Shown piece after piece: positions 17,840 to 26,768 of a DNA stretch of 64,000 nucleotides; position 1 is the first letter of the stretch, and each line of letters starts with the position of its first letter. The DNA comes from Bradyrhizobium sp. SSBR45G (lineage in GTDB: Bacteria > Pseudomonadota > Alphaproteobacteria > Rhizobiales > Xanthobacteraceae). The notes beneath the pieces are model-generated. The model saw nothing but the letters and a program-made list of their open reading frames with translations. It did not search any database and was not told the origin of the DNA. The stretch covers positions 1-64,000 of the forward strand of contig NZ_BSCT01000005.1 of the NCBI RefSeq assembly GCF_030159255.1, in the 5' to 3' direction. Both the position numbers and the translations under genes were made by a program.

Positions 17840-18466
17840 TCAGGCACCGATCTGGGCGACAGCGGCCCAATGATTTGGATTGGCTGGGGTCTGCGACCGA
17901 ACCCAGCGATAGTTTGCCTTCGACCAGCTGCGGATCTGGGCGTTCAGATTATCGAGGACGAGATCGCCCTCTTTCGCACGAACGACCAGGATCAAATGGT
18001 GTTCTCCCCACGAGGTGACGACTTCGCTCAGCAGAAGGTTGCGCATGGGCCAGCCGCGCGCCAACAGTTCGTGGCGCTTGGTCACGGCGTAGTCATTGCA
18101 GTCGCCGCGCGCCGGCCCGATCAGCCATTCCTCCCCGGCGAGCCCGCGCTCATTCCGCTGCGGAACGATCTGCCGATTCACCTGCGCGTTGACTTCGACC
18201 AGTTGCGCCAGACGCTCCTTGGTCAGGCGCGTCGCGCCACCACGGAAGACCATCCGCGGCCGCTTGACGCCACACTCGTCGGAATAGCGCATGCAGAACA
18301 TCGTGTAGGCCATCGGCGCGAGCGTCGGCTCGCTGAAGCGGATCTTCTCGACGATGCCACGCAACGCCAGTGGCGATCCGATCAGACCGGCATGAGCCTG
18401 ATTCTGAGTGACTCCGAACGCAACGACCGCAACCAGTGCCGCCAACGCCTTACTGAACCTGTACAT
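17840..18466 (-). CDS. Periplasmic BTLCP-family (LapG-like) cysteine protease
   Basis: A 208-residue protein with a signal peptide (MYRFSKALAALVAVVAFG, cut after AHA) and the transglutaminase-like cysteine protease fold known as BTLCP: Cys123 in ARGDCNDYAVTKRHELLARGWP, His156/157 in WGEHHLILVV and Asp172 in LVLDNLN form the expected triad. The best-studied member, LapG, is a calcium-dependent periplasmic protease that cuts large RTX adhesins exported by type I secretion, releasing biofilm cells. In this window such an exporter and RTX proteins lie 23-33 kb away, so the link is possible but not shown; the LapG regulator LapD is not seen. GGGGAG seven bases upstream fixes the ATG at 18466. Confidence 0.88.
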   Translation of the reverse strand: MYRFSKALAALVAVVAFGVTQNQAHAGLIGSPLALRGIVEKIRFSEPTLAPMAYTMFCMRYSDECGVKRPRMVFRGGATRLTKERLAQLVEVNAQVNRQIVPQRNERGLAGEEWLIGPARGDCNDYAVTKRHELLARGWPMRNLLLSEVVTSWGEHHLILVVRAKEGDLVLDNLNAQIRSWSKANYRWVRSQTPANPNHWAAVAQIGA

Positions 18467-18784
18467 TCCAAAACTCCCCGTCTTGCCTTTGCAGACGTAC
18501 GGGAAATGTTTTGAGCTTTGACAGAGAGCAGAGGACGCATTTGTCTCAATTCTCCCGACGGTGACGAGCCGTACGTTAACCATCCGGGCGCGCGAGCACT
18601 CGCGCCGGCAAAGGACGGCGATATCAGCGGGAGATCGCGGCAAAACCGGCCGGGTTCGGCGCTCCGTCTTGATCGCCAGCGATATTTTGAGAAGACGGCG
18701 CGGTGAACCGGCAACGCGGTTCTTTCGGACTTGGTCAATCAAGCATGAAGCGTCGCGCGGGGCGGACGCCGAGCGAGCCTGTGA
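18467..18784. other. Intergenic region with a CGTTAA element
   Basis: This 318-base gap between the protease start and the ParA-like stop holds no gene I can support. It contains TTAACCAT at 18576-18583, which matches the half-site of the alphaproteobacterial cell-cycle regulator CtrA, about 110 bases upstream of the protease gene. One half-site is weak evidence. Confidence 0.35.
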
Positions 18785-19456
18785 TCAACGGCCGCGCTTG
18801 GTCCTGGACGCAATCCCGCAATGTCTCATGACGATGTCCGCGAGCACCCTGATCTCGTGATCGGCAGGCGACCCGGCAGCGACGTCGGGCATGGCTTGGC
18901 CGAGGGAGAAGGCGCGGATGAAGGCCGAGCGGCTGCCGACCATGGGAGCGATCTCTTCACCAAACTCCTGCAGCTCGGCAACGAGCTGCTGGCCCTCCAG
19001 CGTGCGCCGATCGACGCGGTTCGGCACCAGCAGCACGCGAAGCGAGGCTCGCCGGCTGACACGGACCCGCCGGACGATGCCGAGCGTTCTGGCGGTCGCC
19101 TCGATGTCCAGGCCAGACGGGGTACAAGGCACCAGCACCATGTGAGTCAGAGCCAGCACCGCCCCGAGCACGCGGTCGTTCGGAGCGGCGTCGATCACGA
19201 GAATGGGGTGCTCGATCTGTCGCACCAGCCTGACCCATTCACCGACGGGCCGCGTCTCCGGATCAAGTTGATAGACCGGAAAGGAAAGATGTCCGGGCTC
19301 CGCCCAGTGACAGGCCGAAGCCTGCGAATCGGCATCGATGAGCCCGACCGATCGGGTACGCCTGTCGATCTCAGCCGCCAGCAGCACAGCCAGAGTCGTC
19401 TTGCCGACTCCGCCCTTGCGCTGGGCGACAGCGATCACAACCGGCGTTGGGCTCAA
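18785..19456 (-). CDS. ParA/MinD-family ATPase
   Basis: A 223-residue ATPase with the deviant Walker A motif KGGVGKTT (residues 14-21, signature lysine included), the switch motif LIDADSQASACHW and VIDAAP. Such proteins use ATP-driven dimers to position plasmids, chromosomes, chemoreceptors or surface machinery. No parB-like gene or parS site is nearby, so it is unlikely to be a partition system. Its stop-to-start spacing to the upstream GT4 gene is only 11 bases, so the two are co-transcribed and the ATPase may position or regulate a polysaccharide machine. The start appears to be TTG at 19456, since no ATG precedes the P-loop; a GTG five codons later is an alternative. Confidence 0.85.
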   Translation of the reverse strand: MSPTPVVIAVAQRKGGVGKTTLAVLLAAEIDRRTRSVGLIDADSQASACHWAEPGHLSFPVYQLDPETRPVGEWVRLVRQIEHPILVIDAAPNDRVLGAVLALTHMVLVPCTPSGLDIEATARTLGIVRRVRVSRRASLRVLLVPNRVDRRTLEGQQLVAELQEFGEEIAPMVGSRSAFIRAFSLGQAMPDVAAGSPADHEIRVLADIVMRHCGIASRTKRGR

Positions 19457-19467
19457 GCGGGATGCTC

Positions 19468-20673
19468 TCAGTAAACGAGCTTCAGCATTTCAGGCAGGCA
19501 TACCCGCAGAGCATCGTAGTTCTCTTGGACAAAGAGCCGTGCCTTGGCGCGCATGTTCTGGAACGATCTGGGTCGAGACAGGACCGAGATGACCTTCTCG
19601 GACAAGGCATCAATATCAAAGAAGGGCACCAAGACGCCAGTGTCAGCCGAGATCACATCGCGAAGCGGCGGCGTGTCTGAGGCAACGACGACACAGCCGG
19701 CACTCATCGCTTCCAGGCACGACCAGGACAGCACGAAGGGATAGGTCAGGTAAACATGCACCGATGAGACCTGCAGGACCTGCAGATACTGATCGCGCGG
19801 AAGCTGCCCCAGGAAATGAACGCGGCGCAGATCGAGCTGAGGCCGAACCTCCTCGAGGAACTTCGATTTCCAGGTCGTGCCCTTGGGCGGCTGCGCACCA
19901 TAGGAGGTCGCGCTGCCGCCGACGATGAGGACCTGCGCGTTCGGCCGCGCTTGAAGGATCCGGGGGAGTGCCCGCATGAAGATGTGGAACCCCCGCAGCG
20001 GCTCGAGATTGCGCGACACGTAGGTGATGACCTCATCGTTCGGCGACAGCCAACGGCCGTTTGGAAGCAGCAGCGCAGCGTCCGAATCCGGCTTCGCCTC
20101 GTCGACGTCGACCCCTTCGTGGATCACCTGGATCTTGCTCTGGAACTCGCGCGGGAATGTCGATTTCTGCCAGGGCGTCGGCGACACACCGAGATCGCAT
20201 TCGGCGAGAGCCAGAAGTGAGCTGGCATTCTTGAGATGCAGAGCGACATGACCGTCCAGGCCGGTCATCGGAAATTCCGGATCGAAGCCGACGTCCCGCC
20301 CCTCCGCCGCATAGAAGAATTCGCAATAGAGCACGATGCGCGCCTTGGGAAACATCGTCCGAAGCGGCAAGGTCTCTCCCCATCCGGGGTGAGCGAAGAT
20401 CAGATCGGGGACGAAGCCCTGCCCCGCAAGAGAGGACAAGACATAGAGGACCTCCTCGGCCCGGCGACATTCCAGATCGAACCGCCGCGCGAACGGATGC
20501 ACGAGCGTCGGATCCGAGACCGGGCTCGAATATTTCAGCAGTCGGACGCCTGACGGAGCCTTCGCCGTGTTGGAGCCGACGGCCACCACGGTGTTATCCT
20601 GATTTTCCGAAAGCGCGCGCGCCAAATGACGATACTGGGCCGGAAAATTGTTATGGACAAAAAGGATGTTCAT
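19468..20673 (-). CDS. GT4-family glycosyltransferase
   Basis: A 401-residue retaining glycosyltransferase of the GT-B fold. The N-terminal half begins MNILFVHNNFPAQYRHLARAL and contains a WGETLPL segment. The C-terminal half has the nucleotide-sugar site: VIHEGVD, VLIVGGSATSYG, FLGQLPRDQYL and LSWSCLEAMSAGCVVVASDTPP, in which the EAMSAG glutamate is typical of GT4. It lies directly upstream of the ParA-like gene on the same strand and probably acts in surface polysaccharide assembly. The acceptor and sugar are unknown. The ATG at 20673 fits the family's N-terminus. The gene is divergent from the 294-residue hypothetical gene at 20864. Confidence 0.88.
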   Translation of the reverse strand: MNILFVHNNFPAQYRHLARALSENQDNTVVAVGSNTAKAPSGVRLLKYSSPVSDPTLVHPFARRFDLECRRAEEVLYVLSSLAGQGFVPDLIFAHPGWGETLPLRTMFPKARIVLYCEFFYAAEGRDVGFDPEFPMTGLDGHVALHLKNASSLLALAECDLGVSPTPWQKSTFPREFQSKIQVIHEGVDVDEAKPDSDAALLLPNGRWLSPNDEVITYVSRNLEPLRGFHIFMRALPRILQARPNAQVLIVGGSATSYGAQPPKGTTWKSKFLEEVRPQLDLRRVHFLGQLPRDQYLQVLQVSSVHVYLTYPFVLSWSCLEAMSAGCVVVASDTPPLRDVISADTGVLVPFFDIDALSEKVISVLSRPRSFQNMRAKARLFVQENYDALRVCLPEMLKLVY

Positions 20674-20863
20674 CGGGAAAGAGGAGCCTCCAGCGCCGCG
20701 AGAGCTCAGAAGACGCAAGATTTTCCTGTCTAGCCTTTCGCGCCAAGCGGCGTTGATATATGTTCATGGATTAACGTTAAGTCTCTTCTGTAGCACATTT
20801 TTCTGGTGCACATTGTACAGATGAACCTTTCCAGTCGAACGGCGCAGGATTGCGGGGCGGCGA
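20674..20863. promoter_or_regulatory. Divergent promoter region with a perfect TTAACGTTAA palindrome
   Basis: This AT-rich gap of 190 bases lies between divergent polysaccharide genes and contains the palindrome TTAACGTTAA at 20771-20780. Similar CGTTAA elements occur in the upstream region of the GT4 gene at 58660 and elsewhere, so this may be an operator, though the cognate regulator is unknown. Confidence 0.4.
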
Positions 20864-21748
20864 ATGAGCGACACAACTCAGCAGAAATCCATCGATCTGG
20901 CCCGAGGACTGTTCCTCGTCCGCTACAATGGAGCTGAGGACAAGGCCTCGCCACCGATCGTCCGCGTGGCGCCGGACCGGTCGTCCATCGACAGCTGTAC
21001 CGTCATCACGTCTCCCGATTCCGTCGATGGAACGCTGTACAGCCCCGACAGTGCACTGGTGGTCTCAGTCGTGCGGCCGTCCCGCCTCACGGTCGAAGTA
21101 ATCGCGCAGCAGCCCGGCGGATCGACGGCGGCGAACGTCAAGATCGAGCCTTTGACGCAGGGGCAGAAGCGGGACAGGTCGCTGCCGTCGCGCGGGGGCG
21201 CCGTCATCAGCGAACTTCCCGACCTGCAGGTGCTGGCCCATGTCGCCGGCATCGGAGACGTGACCGAAGCGTCGAACGCGTGGGTGGCCGGCCCGACGGC
21301 GCCTGCCCGCATCGAGGGAATCTGCCTGCTGTGGCCGAACAAGCCACATGATCTCGACGTCCAATATGCGGTCCGCTTTGCCCGCCCCCAGCGCGGCGAC
21401 AACCAGCTGGTCCCGCTCGGGACCTTCGCCGGCACCCGCGGCCGGGCGCTGCCGCTGACCGGAATCTCCCTGGAGGCTTTGGGGGCCGGTGCAAACCGCT
21501 ACAATTTCGCGGTCGAGGCCATCTTCCTGGGCGCGCCGGCGATGCGGGTCACCGGCAGGCGCATCAATCTTTCCGGGCCATCCGGTCGTGAGCCTCTCGT
21601 CGGGCTGAAGATCAGCATCGAGGAGACGCCCCCGACCATTCTCGCGGCGCCCGCGGCCCGGGCAGCCATCGACGCCGGCAGTCCGCGCTCCGGCGGACGC
21701 GTCAGAGTGTTCCGCAGTCGACAGAGCGCCGCCAAACCCGGCGTTTGA
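20864..21748 (+). CDS. Hypothetical protein beside glycosyltransferases
   Basis: A 294-residue soluble protein with no signal peptide, beta-rich in feel, beginning MSDTTQQKSIDLARGLFLVRYNG. Two stretches, STVEV-like around 75 (RPSRLTVEVIAQQPGG) and around 150-175 (GICLLWPNKPHDLDVQYAVRF), look like beta-sandwich strands. The C-terminus is basic and Arg-rich. No family is recognised. GGGG lies six bases before the ATG. The GT2 gene that follows begins close after its stop, on the same strand, so they are probably one operon and the protein may act in glycan assembly or binding. Confidence 0.7.
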   Translation: MSDTTQQKSIDLARGLFLVRYNGAEDKASPPIVRVAPDRSSIDSCTVITSPDSVDGTLYSPDSALVVSVVRPSRLTVEVIAQQPGGSTAANVKIEPLTQGQKRDRSLPSRGGAVISELPDLQVLAHVAGIGDVTEASNAWVAGPTAPARIEGICLLWPNKPHDLDVQYAVRFARPQRGDNQLVPLGTFAGTRGRALPLTGISLEALGAGANRYNFAVEAIFLGAPAMRVTGRRINLSGPSGREPLVGLKISIEETPPTILAAPAARAAIDAGSPRSGGRVRVFRSRQSAAKPGV

Positions 21749-21829
21749 TTCTTGGGCGGGTTCTTGGGCAACGAGTCCGAGGCCACCGGATCCCGGGCGG
21801 ACCACACGGCCACCCGATTCATCTCGAGG

Positions 21830-24328
21830 ATGAATCACCATCTGGAACTCGAACGCGCGACGATCGCCGCGCTCGAGCGCGGCGACCACCGGCGAGCGTT
21901 CGCACTGGCAGACCGGCGCTGTCGGATTTCTCCGCCTGCGACCGCGCGCGCCCATCTGTTGCGCGCCGAGGCCCTCCACCACCTCGGCCTCGCCGACGCG
22001 GCTGCGGGTGCGGTCACGAAGGCCTGGGAGCTCGAACCCGAAAATCTCGCGGCCGCCCGCCGCATGATGGCGTGGACGGCAGGTCGCGAGCAGCTCGAGG
22101 CCGCCAAAACCGTCGCCAGAATCGATAATGATCCGGGCACAATACGGGTGGCGCTGCGCCACCTGCAGGCCGCCGGACAAGTTGCCTGCGCGCGCACCGA
22201 GCTGCTCGACAGCGAGATCTGGGGATGGGCCACGTGGCCGACGGCGAGCACGCTGCAGATCACGCTCACCTCTCCCGATCAGATCCGCAGGTTCACCCTC
22301 ACCGGCACCTCCCATCATCCGCTCGCGACGGCAGAACGCCAGGCGGCCGATTTTCGTCTCGAAAGACCTGATGCAGCCGGTCCGCTGCATCTTCAGATCA
22401 CGGTCGACGACCAGCCGATCCACCAGCTGTACATCGCGGAAGGAAGACCCGAAGCGCCGCGCTCCGCACCGAATCCAGGGTCAGGCGGCGAGGCCAGATC
22501 CGGCCAACTCACCGTTATCGTTCCGGTCTATCGTGACCTGGACGCCACGACCGCCTGCCTGAGCAGCGCGATCAGCGCAATCGAGGCGACGCCCGACAGC
22601 CGCCTGTTGATCGTTGACGATGAATCACCTGAGCCGGCCATCAAGGATCTGCTGCATCGGCTGCAGAGCAGGCCAAACGTGATCGTGCTGACAAACGAGC
22701 GCAATCTCGGCTTTGTTGGCGCCGTCAACCGAGGGCTCGATGCAAGCCCAGCCGGCGACGTCGTGCTGCTGAACGCCGATACGCTGGTTCCGCAGCAGGC
22801 ATTCAACCGGCTGCGCGCCGCCGTCCGATCGGTCCCGCGGATTGGCACGGCAACGCCGCTGTCGAACAATGGCGAGTTTACCAGCTTCCCGCTGCCGAAC
22901 ACCTCCAACCCGCTTCCCTCGCTGGACCAGGTCGAGGAGCTCGACCGGCGGGCCGCGACAGCCAATGCCGGCAGCCTGGTCGACATTCCCAATGGCATTG
23001 GGTTCTGCCTGTATCTCACACGCGCGTGCCTCGACGCGGTCGGACGACTCTCGGATGATTTCCAGCGCGGCTATCTCGAAGATGTCGACCTGTGCTTGCG
23101 CGCCGCGGAAGCAGGCTTCAGGAACGTCTGCGTTCCCTCGGTCTTCGTCGGTCACGAAGGATCGCGATCATTTCTCGACGAGAAGCGCGCGCTCGTCATG
23201 CGCAATCTGCGCGTTCTCGAGCAGCGCTATCCGCGCTATTCGACCGAGTGCGCGGCATTTGTGCTGGCTGATCCGCTGCGCAAGCACCGCGCCGCGCTGG
23301 AACGCGAGATCATCATGAGCCAGGACGGCGAAGGCTGGCACATCGTGCTGTCAGGCTGCGGAGCGCTGAGCGCCACGGCGACGAAGCGATCCAGCGCGGC
23401 ATGCGACCGAGCCCTCCAAAGTCTGAATGCACAGATCGATGGCGATGGACGTCAAATCTTTGCCGCTCTGAGGAATCCGCTGGGAGGCGTCCCGCAATCG
23501 CTTCGCTTCGCGCTCACGACGGATGCCGACGTCGCCGCCTTTGGACAGTTCCTGATCGAGCATTCGTCGGGGGAGATCGAGATCGTCGGAACCCGACGCA
23601 TCCCGCCCCGTCTGCTCTCCTTCATCAGAGACCGGCTGCCCTATCAGATCGCAATCGCCGATACGTCGCTCGGCGACGGCGCGTCGCATCGATCCGGCCT
23701 GCGGCCTAGCTGGATCAACCTGGTCGAAGGCGCACATCGCATCCTGACGTTCGATCCACGGGGGTCGCGATTTGTCGACGAGGTCCTGCACATCAATGCG
23801 GAGCCGGACGGGCCGCCGAGCGGCCGGACACCGACCGATCGCCCCTCTCCGGCTGAACGCGAGGTGCTCGGTGTCGTGGCCCTGCGGGCGTCGGCTCAGG
23901 AGATCCGCTTCATCCGCGGGTTGGCGCACCAGCTCGGCCGGAAGCTGCCCACCGCAAGGCTGGTGATCCTTGGTACCACGCTGGATGATCTCAGCCTGAT
24001 CAACGAGGACAATGTCGTCGTGACGGGCGGTGCGATCACTCCCGGTGAGATCGACGGCCTGATCGAGGCGTACGGCATCACCAGCATCCTGCTGGATACG
24101 GGTGATCCATTGTTCGGACACCCGCTGATCGTCGCACTCGAAGCGACCGGACTGCCGGTTGCGGCGACGGACTGGCTGGCGGCTCCGGACCGGGACGGGC
24201 GGGACCTGGTCATCCCGTCCGGCCTGGCGGCACCGGAGGCGGCTTCGCGAATCGTCGATTGGCTGAGACCCGTGTCAGCCGAATTCAGAATCCCGCCGGA
24301 GCAGCTTCGGGATGAGGTCGCCTGTTGA
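21830..24328 (+). CDS. Large GT2 glycosyltransferase with N-terminal TPR-like and C-terminal extra domain
   Basis: About 832 residues. The N-terminal 100 residues form helical pairs like TPR units (AHLLRAEALHHLGLADAAAG). The GT2 catalytic domain follows (about 225-500): VIVPVYRDLDAT, LLIVDDESPEP, LLNADTLVP (the DxD-like metal site) and YLEDVDLCLRAAEAGF, as in rhamnosyl-type transferases. The C-terminal 300 residues hold a second, Rossmann-like part (VVALRASAQEIRFIRGLA, ARLVILGTTLDDL, VALEATGLPVAA) that may be a degenerate GT-B domain. The start is uncertain: ATG 21830 begins a natural-looking protein but lacks a good ribosome site; a TTG at 21752 would extend it by 26 residues. The rhamnose genes nearby suggest dTDP-rhamnose as a donor, by inference. 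Confidence 0.85.
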   Translation: MNHHLELERATIAALERGDHRRAFALADRRCRISPPATARAHLLRAEALHHLGLADAAAGAVTKAWELEPENLAAARRMMAWTAGREQLEAAKTVARIDNDPGTIRVALRHLQAAGQVACARTELLDSEIWGWATWPTASTLQITLTSPDQIRRFTLTGTSHHPLATAERQAADFRLERPDAAGPLHLQITVDDQPIHQLYIAEGRPEAPRSAPNPGSGGEARSGQLTVIVPVYRDLDATTACLSSAISAIEATPDSRLLIVDDESPEPAIKDLLHRLQSRPNVIVLTNERNLGFVGAVNRGLDASPAGDVVLLNADTLVPQQAFNRLRAAVRSVPRIGTATPLSNNGEFTSFPLPNTSNPLPSLDQVEELDRRAATANAGSLVDIPNGIGFCLYLTRACLDAVGRLSDDFQRGYLEDVDLCLRAAEAGFRNVCVPSVFVGHEGSRSFLDEKRALVMRNLRVLEQRYPRYSTECAAFVLADPLRKHRAALEREIIMSQDGEGWHIVLSGCGALSATATKRSSAACDRALQSLNAQIDGDGRQIFAALRNPLGGVPQSLRFALTTDADVAAFGQFLIEHSSGEIEIVGTRRIPPRLLSFIRDRLPYQIAIADTSLGDGASHRSGLRPSWINLVEGAHRILTFDPRGSRFVDEVLHINAEPDGPPSGRTPTDRPSPAEREVLGVVALRASAQEIRFIRGLAHQLGRKLPTARLVILGTTLDDLSLINEDNVVVTGGAITPGEIDGLIEAYGITSILLDTGDPLFGHPLIVALEATGLPVAATDWLAAPDRDGRDLVIPSGLAAPEAASRIVDWLRPVSAEFRIPPEQLRDEVAC

Positions 24329-26633
24329 CCCGCGACACCCAGGAGCGCGGCGGCCAGGCGAGCGCCGAAAACGGCGGATGATCCAGCCCGAGAAGCGGAT
24401 GATAGTAGGGATCCTCCATCAACGCCTCTCCCCATTTGATCCGCAGATTCAGAAGCTCTCGGTCGAAGCGCGCCTTGCGATCGGGGGTCACGTCACGGCC
24501 ACGGCTGACGGACTCGAGATGGGTCAGTCGGGCATCGGGCGTCATCACGATACGCCTGCCGAGCTGCCGCAGCTTGAGGCAGAGATCGACATCGTTGAAA
24601 TTCACGGGGAAGCGGATTTCGTCCATGCCGTCGACGGCATCGTAGTCGCGCTTGCGGAGCAACAGGCAGGCAGCCGTGACAGCAGAACATTCATGGGCCA
24701 CCTGCAACAGATCGCCGTAGCCGGGGTCACCGTCCATGCGATCATTGAAAGCGTGGGTCGCGGCGAAATTCGTGCCGAGCACCACGCCGCCGTGCTGAAC
24801 GACGCCGTTGGGCCATAGCAGCTTGGCGCCGACCGCGCCGACATTGGGCTCGCTGAGCCGGGACAGCATTTCGCCCAGCCAGTCGTCGTCCAGGGCCTCG
24901 ATATCGTTGTTCAGCAGACAGACGTTCTCCGTGTCGACGAGACGGATCGCGGCATTGTTGATACGGGCGAAGTTGAAATGACCCCGCACCTTCAGAACGC
25001 GGACGCCGCGCGCAGCGACACTTTCGAGATACTCGATCGTTTCAGGCTCGGTCGACTCATTGTCGACGACCAGGATCTTGGCTTGCACTTTGCGAACAGC
25101 GGGCTCGATCGTGTCGAGACAGCGCCGCAGCAACTTGCCGCGATTGCGGGTCGGAATCACGATGGTCGTCCGCTCGTTCGGAGCGACCTCACGCTGGATT
25201 CTCACCGAAGGAATCAAGCCATGTTCACGCGGCAACACCGCAGCCCGGATTCCGCTCCTGGCGAGGAAAGCACGGCTGGCGTCGCCGAGTTCCTTGACGG
25301 CTGACGCCGCGTCGATGGCGGGCAGCGTGGCGAGGGCACCCGGCAGATGACGGACGCGGCGCGTCGCAAGCTCGTTGCCGACGCAGGCATGAAACAGCTC
25401 GTAGAGCGACATCGCCGAACGGAGAGTCTCCAGGGCGCACGCCCGGCGCACCGCGAAGAAATAGGCGCCATACGCCTGCTCCAACGCACGCTCCCGGTCG
25501 AATGCCGGGAACATCAACGGCCAGAGCTTGCCCTCCGACTGGAGCTCGACATCGCTGTAGACGCAGTCGCAGCGGCGGTCCGCCTCGAACACCTCGCCGA
25601 GCCGCTGCAAGGCATCCGGTGCGATGAAGGTGCCGCTGAGGCAGAACACGACGAATTCGCTGCTTGCCGCATCGCCGCCGAGAAACTCCCAGGCCGGCTT
25701 CGCGTCGAACCGGCCGAAGCTGCGGGGTGTCGGCAGGCTGATCGCGGTCCAGGCGCAGTTCCGCTGCGCCTCGAGGCTTTCCACGGTCTCGTCGACACCG
25801 GATTCGCCGATCAGGATGACAGCCGCCTCGAACGCGCCGCCAGCGCGGCTGGGCGGCTGGAAGCGTTCCTTCCAGCTCTCATAGAGATGCAGCGGAAGCG
25901 ACGCAGGCACCAGCTGATCGAACAGCCGTCCCCGCAGACGTTCGCTGTCCCAGCGGCCGAGCTGCTGGAGGGCCTGTTCCAGGCCGCGCTCGAAGGCGAC
26001 GAAGGGCAGCGGCTGGGCAAGGATGCTGCGGCCATCGGCAAGGCGGGCGGACAGCTGGCGGACGCGTCCGTCGGCGAAGTGCTCCGGAAGATGAAAATCC
26101 AGCCGGCGCGCGGCGTCGAAGCCGTCCCCCTGCGCGACATGGGTCCAGCCTGACGGCTTGACGACCATCACGAGCTGCTCGGCGACCAGGACCTCGACAT
26201 CGTCCTCGAGCTCCGAATCGAGCCAGCCGACGAAGCGCAGACCGCCGACCCATTCGAGGTCGCCCAGAACATAGTCCGCCTCATCGGTCAGCGGACTGTC
26301 GCAGTAGATCGGCGCGCCGACCGCGATGCCCAGATTGGCGAGCCGCGCCTCGACGCAGGCGGCGCTGGCCAGCGCCTCGGCGGCGACGCTGAAGGTGAAG
26401 CCAAAACGGCCATCTCCGATCCCCGCGTCACGCAGGCGCGCGACCATCCCGTCGCCGACACCGACGGCAACGACATAGCCGTCGACCACCAGCTCGATGG
26501 TGAAGGTGCGGGTGGGGGTGGCGGGGTCGTAGGCGAAGCCGGAGAACACGTTTCCCCTGCGAAACAAGGCCGTCTGCAGCTGATCTCCGGTCTCGTCCGC
26601 ATCAAGCAAGGGCTCGGCTTCCATTCCCGACAT
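24285..26633 (-). CDS. Large GT2 glycosyltransferase
   Basis: About 782 residues. The catalytic GT2 domain is C-terminal (roughly 485-740): TTIVIPTRNRGKLLRRCL, ILVVDNESTEPET, LLNNDIEALDDDWL and NFNDVDLCLKLRQLG carry the nucleotide-binding and metal sites. The N-terminal half has a beta-rich segment followed by a second GT2-like stretch with FVVFCLSGTFIAPDAL and CVYSDVEL, so it may hold two transferase modules. I prefer the ATG at 26633, which has GGGGA upstream; an ATG at 26723 is the alternative. Its 3' end overlaps the 3' end of the convergent GT2 gene by 44 bases. Likely role: adding sugars to a surface glycan, with rhamnose genes next to it. Confidence 0.87.
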   Translation of the reverse strand: MSGMEAEPLLDADETGDQLQTALFRRGNVFSGFAYDPATPTRTFTIELVVDGYVVAVGVGDGMVARLRDAGIGDGRFGFTFSVAAEALASAACVEARLANLGIAVGAPIYCDSPLTDEADYVLGDLEWVGGLRFVGWLDSELEDDVEVLVAEQLVMVVKPSGWTHVAQGDGFDAARRLDFHLPEHFADGRVRQLSARLADGRSILAQPLPFVAFERGLEQALQQLGRWDSERLRGRLFDQLVPASLPLHLYESWKERFQPPSRAGGAFEAAVILIGESGVDETVESLEAQRNCAWTAISLPTPRSFGRFDAKPAWEFLGGDAASSEFVVFCLSGTFIAPDALQRLGEVFEADRRCDCVYSDVELQSEGKLWPLMFPAFDRERALEQAYGAYFFAVRRACALETLRSAMSLYELFHACVGNELATRRVRHLPGALATLPAIDAASAVKELGDASRAFLARSGIRAAVLPREHGLIPSVRIQREVAPNERTTIVIPTRNRGKLLRRCLDTIEPAVRKVQAKILVVDNESTEPETIEYLESVAARGVRVLKVRGHFNFARINNAAIRLVDTENVCLLNNDIEALDDDWLGEMLSRLSEPNVGAVGAKLLWPNGVVQHGGVVLGTNFAATHAFNDRMDGDPGYGDLLQVAHECSAVTAACLLLRKRDYDAVDGMDEIRFPVNFNDVDLCLKLRQLGRRIVMTPDARLTHLESVSRGRDVTPDRKARFDRELLNLRIKWGEALMEDPYYHPLLGLDHPPFSALAWPPRSWVSRVNRRPHPEAAPAGF

Positions 26634-26768
26634 GTCGTCCCCAACCGCCCTCTCGCGTCGCGCAAGCCCCGTCGACGGGCTGACGTGGTCATTGCCGATC
26701 CCCTTGGAAAAGACAACAGGCATGGACCAGCGGCCATGCAGCGCGCGCGCCGCTGTGGCGAACCGGTC

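Noticed and set aside
18785..19456. A chromosome or plasmid partition locus
   Set aside because: Only a ParA-like gene is present, without parB or parS-like repeats, and it pairs with a glycosyltransferase gene.
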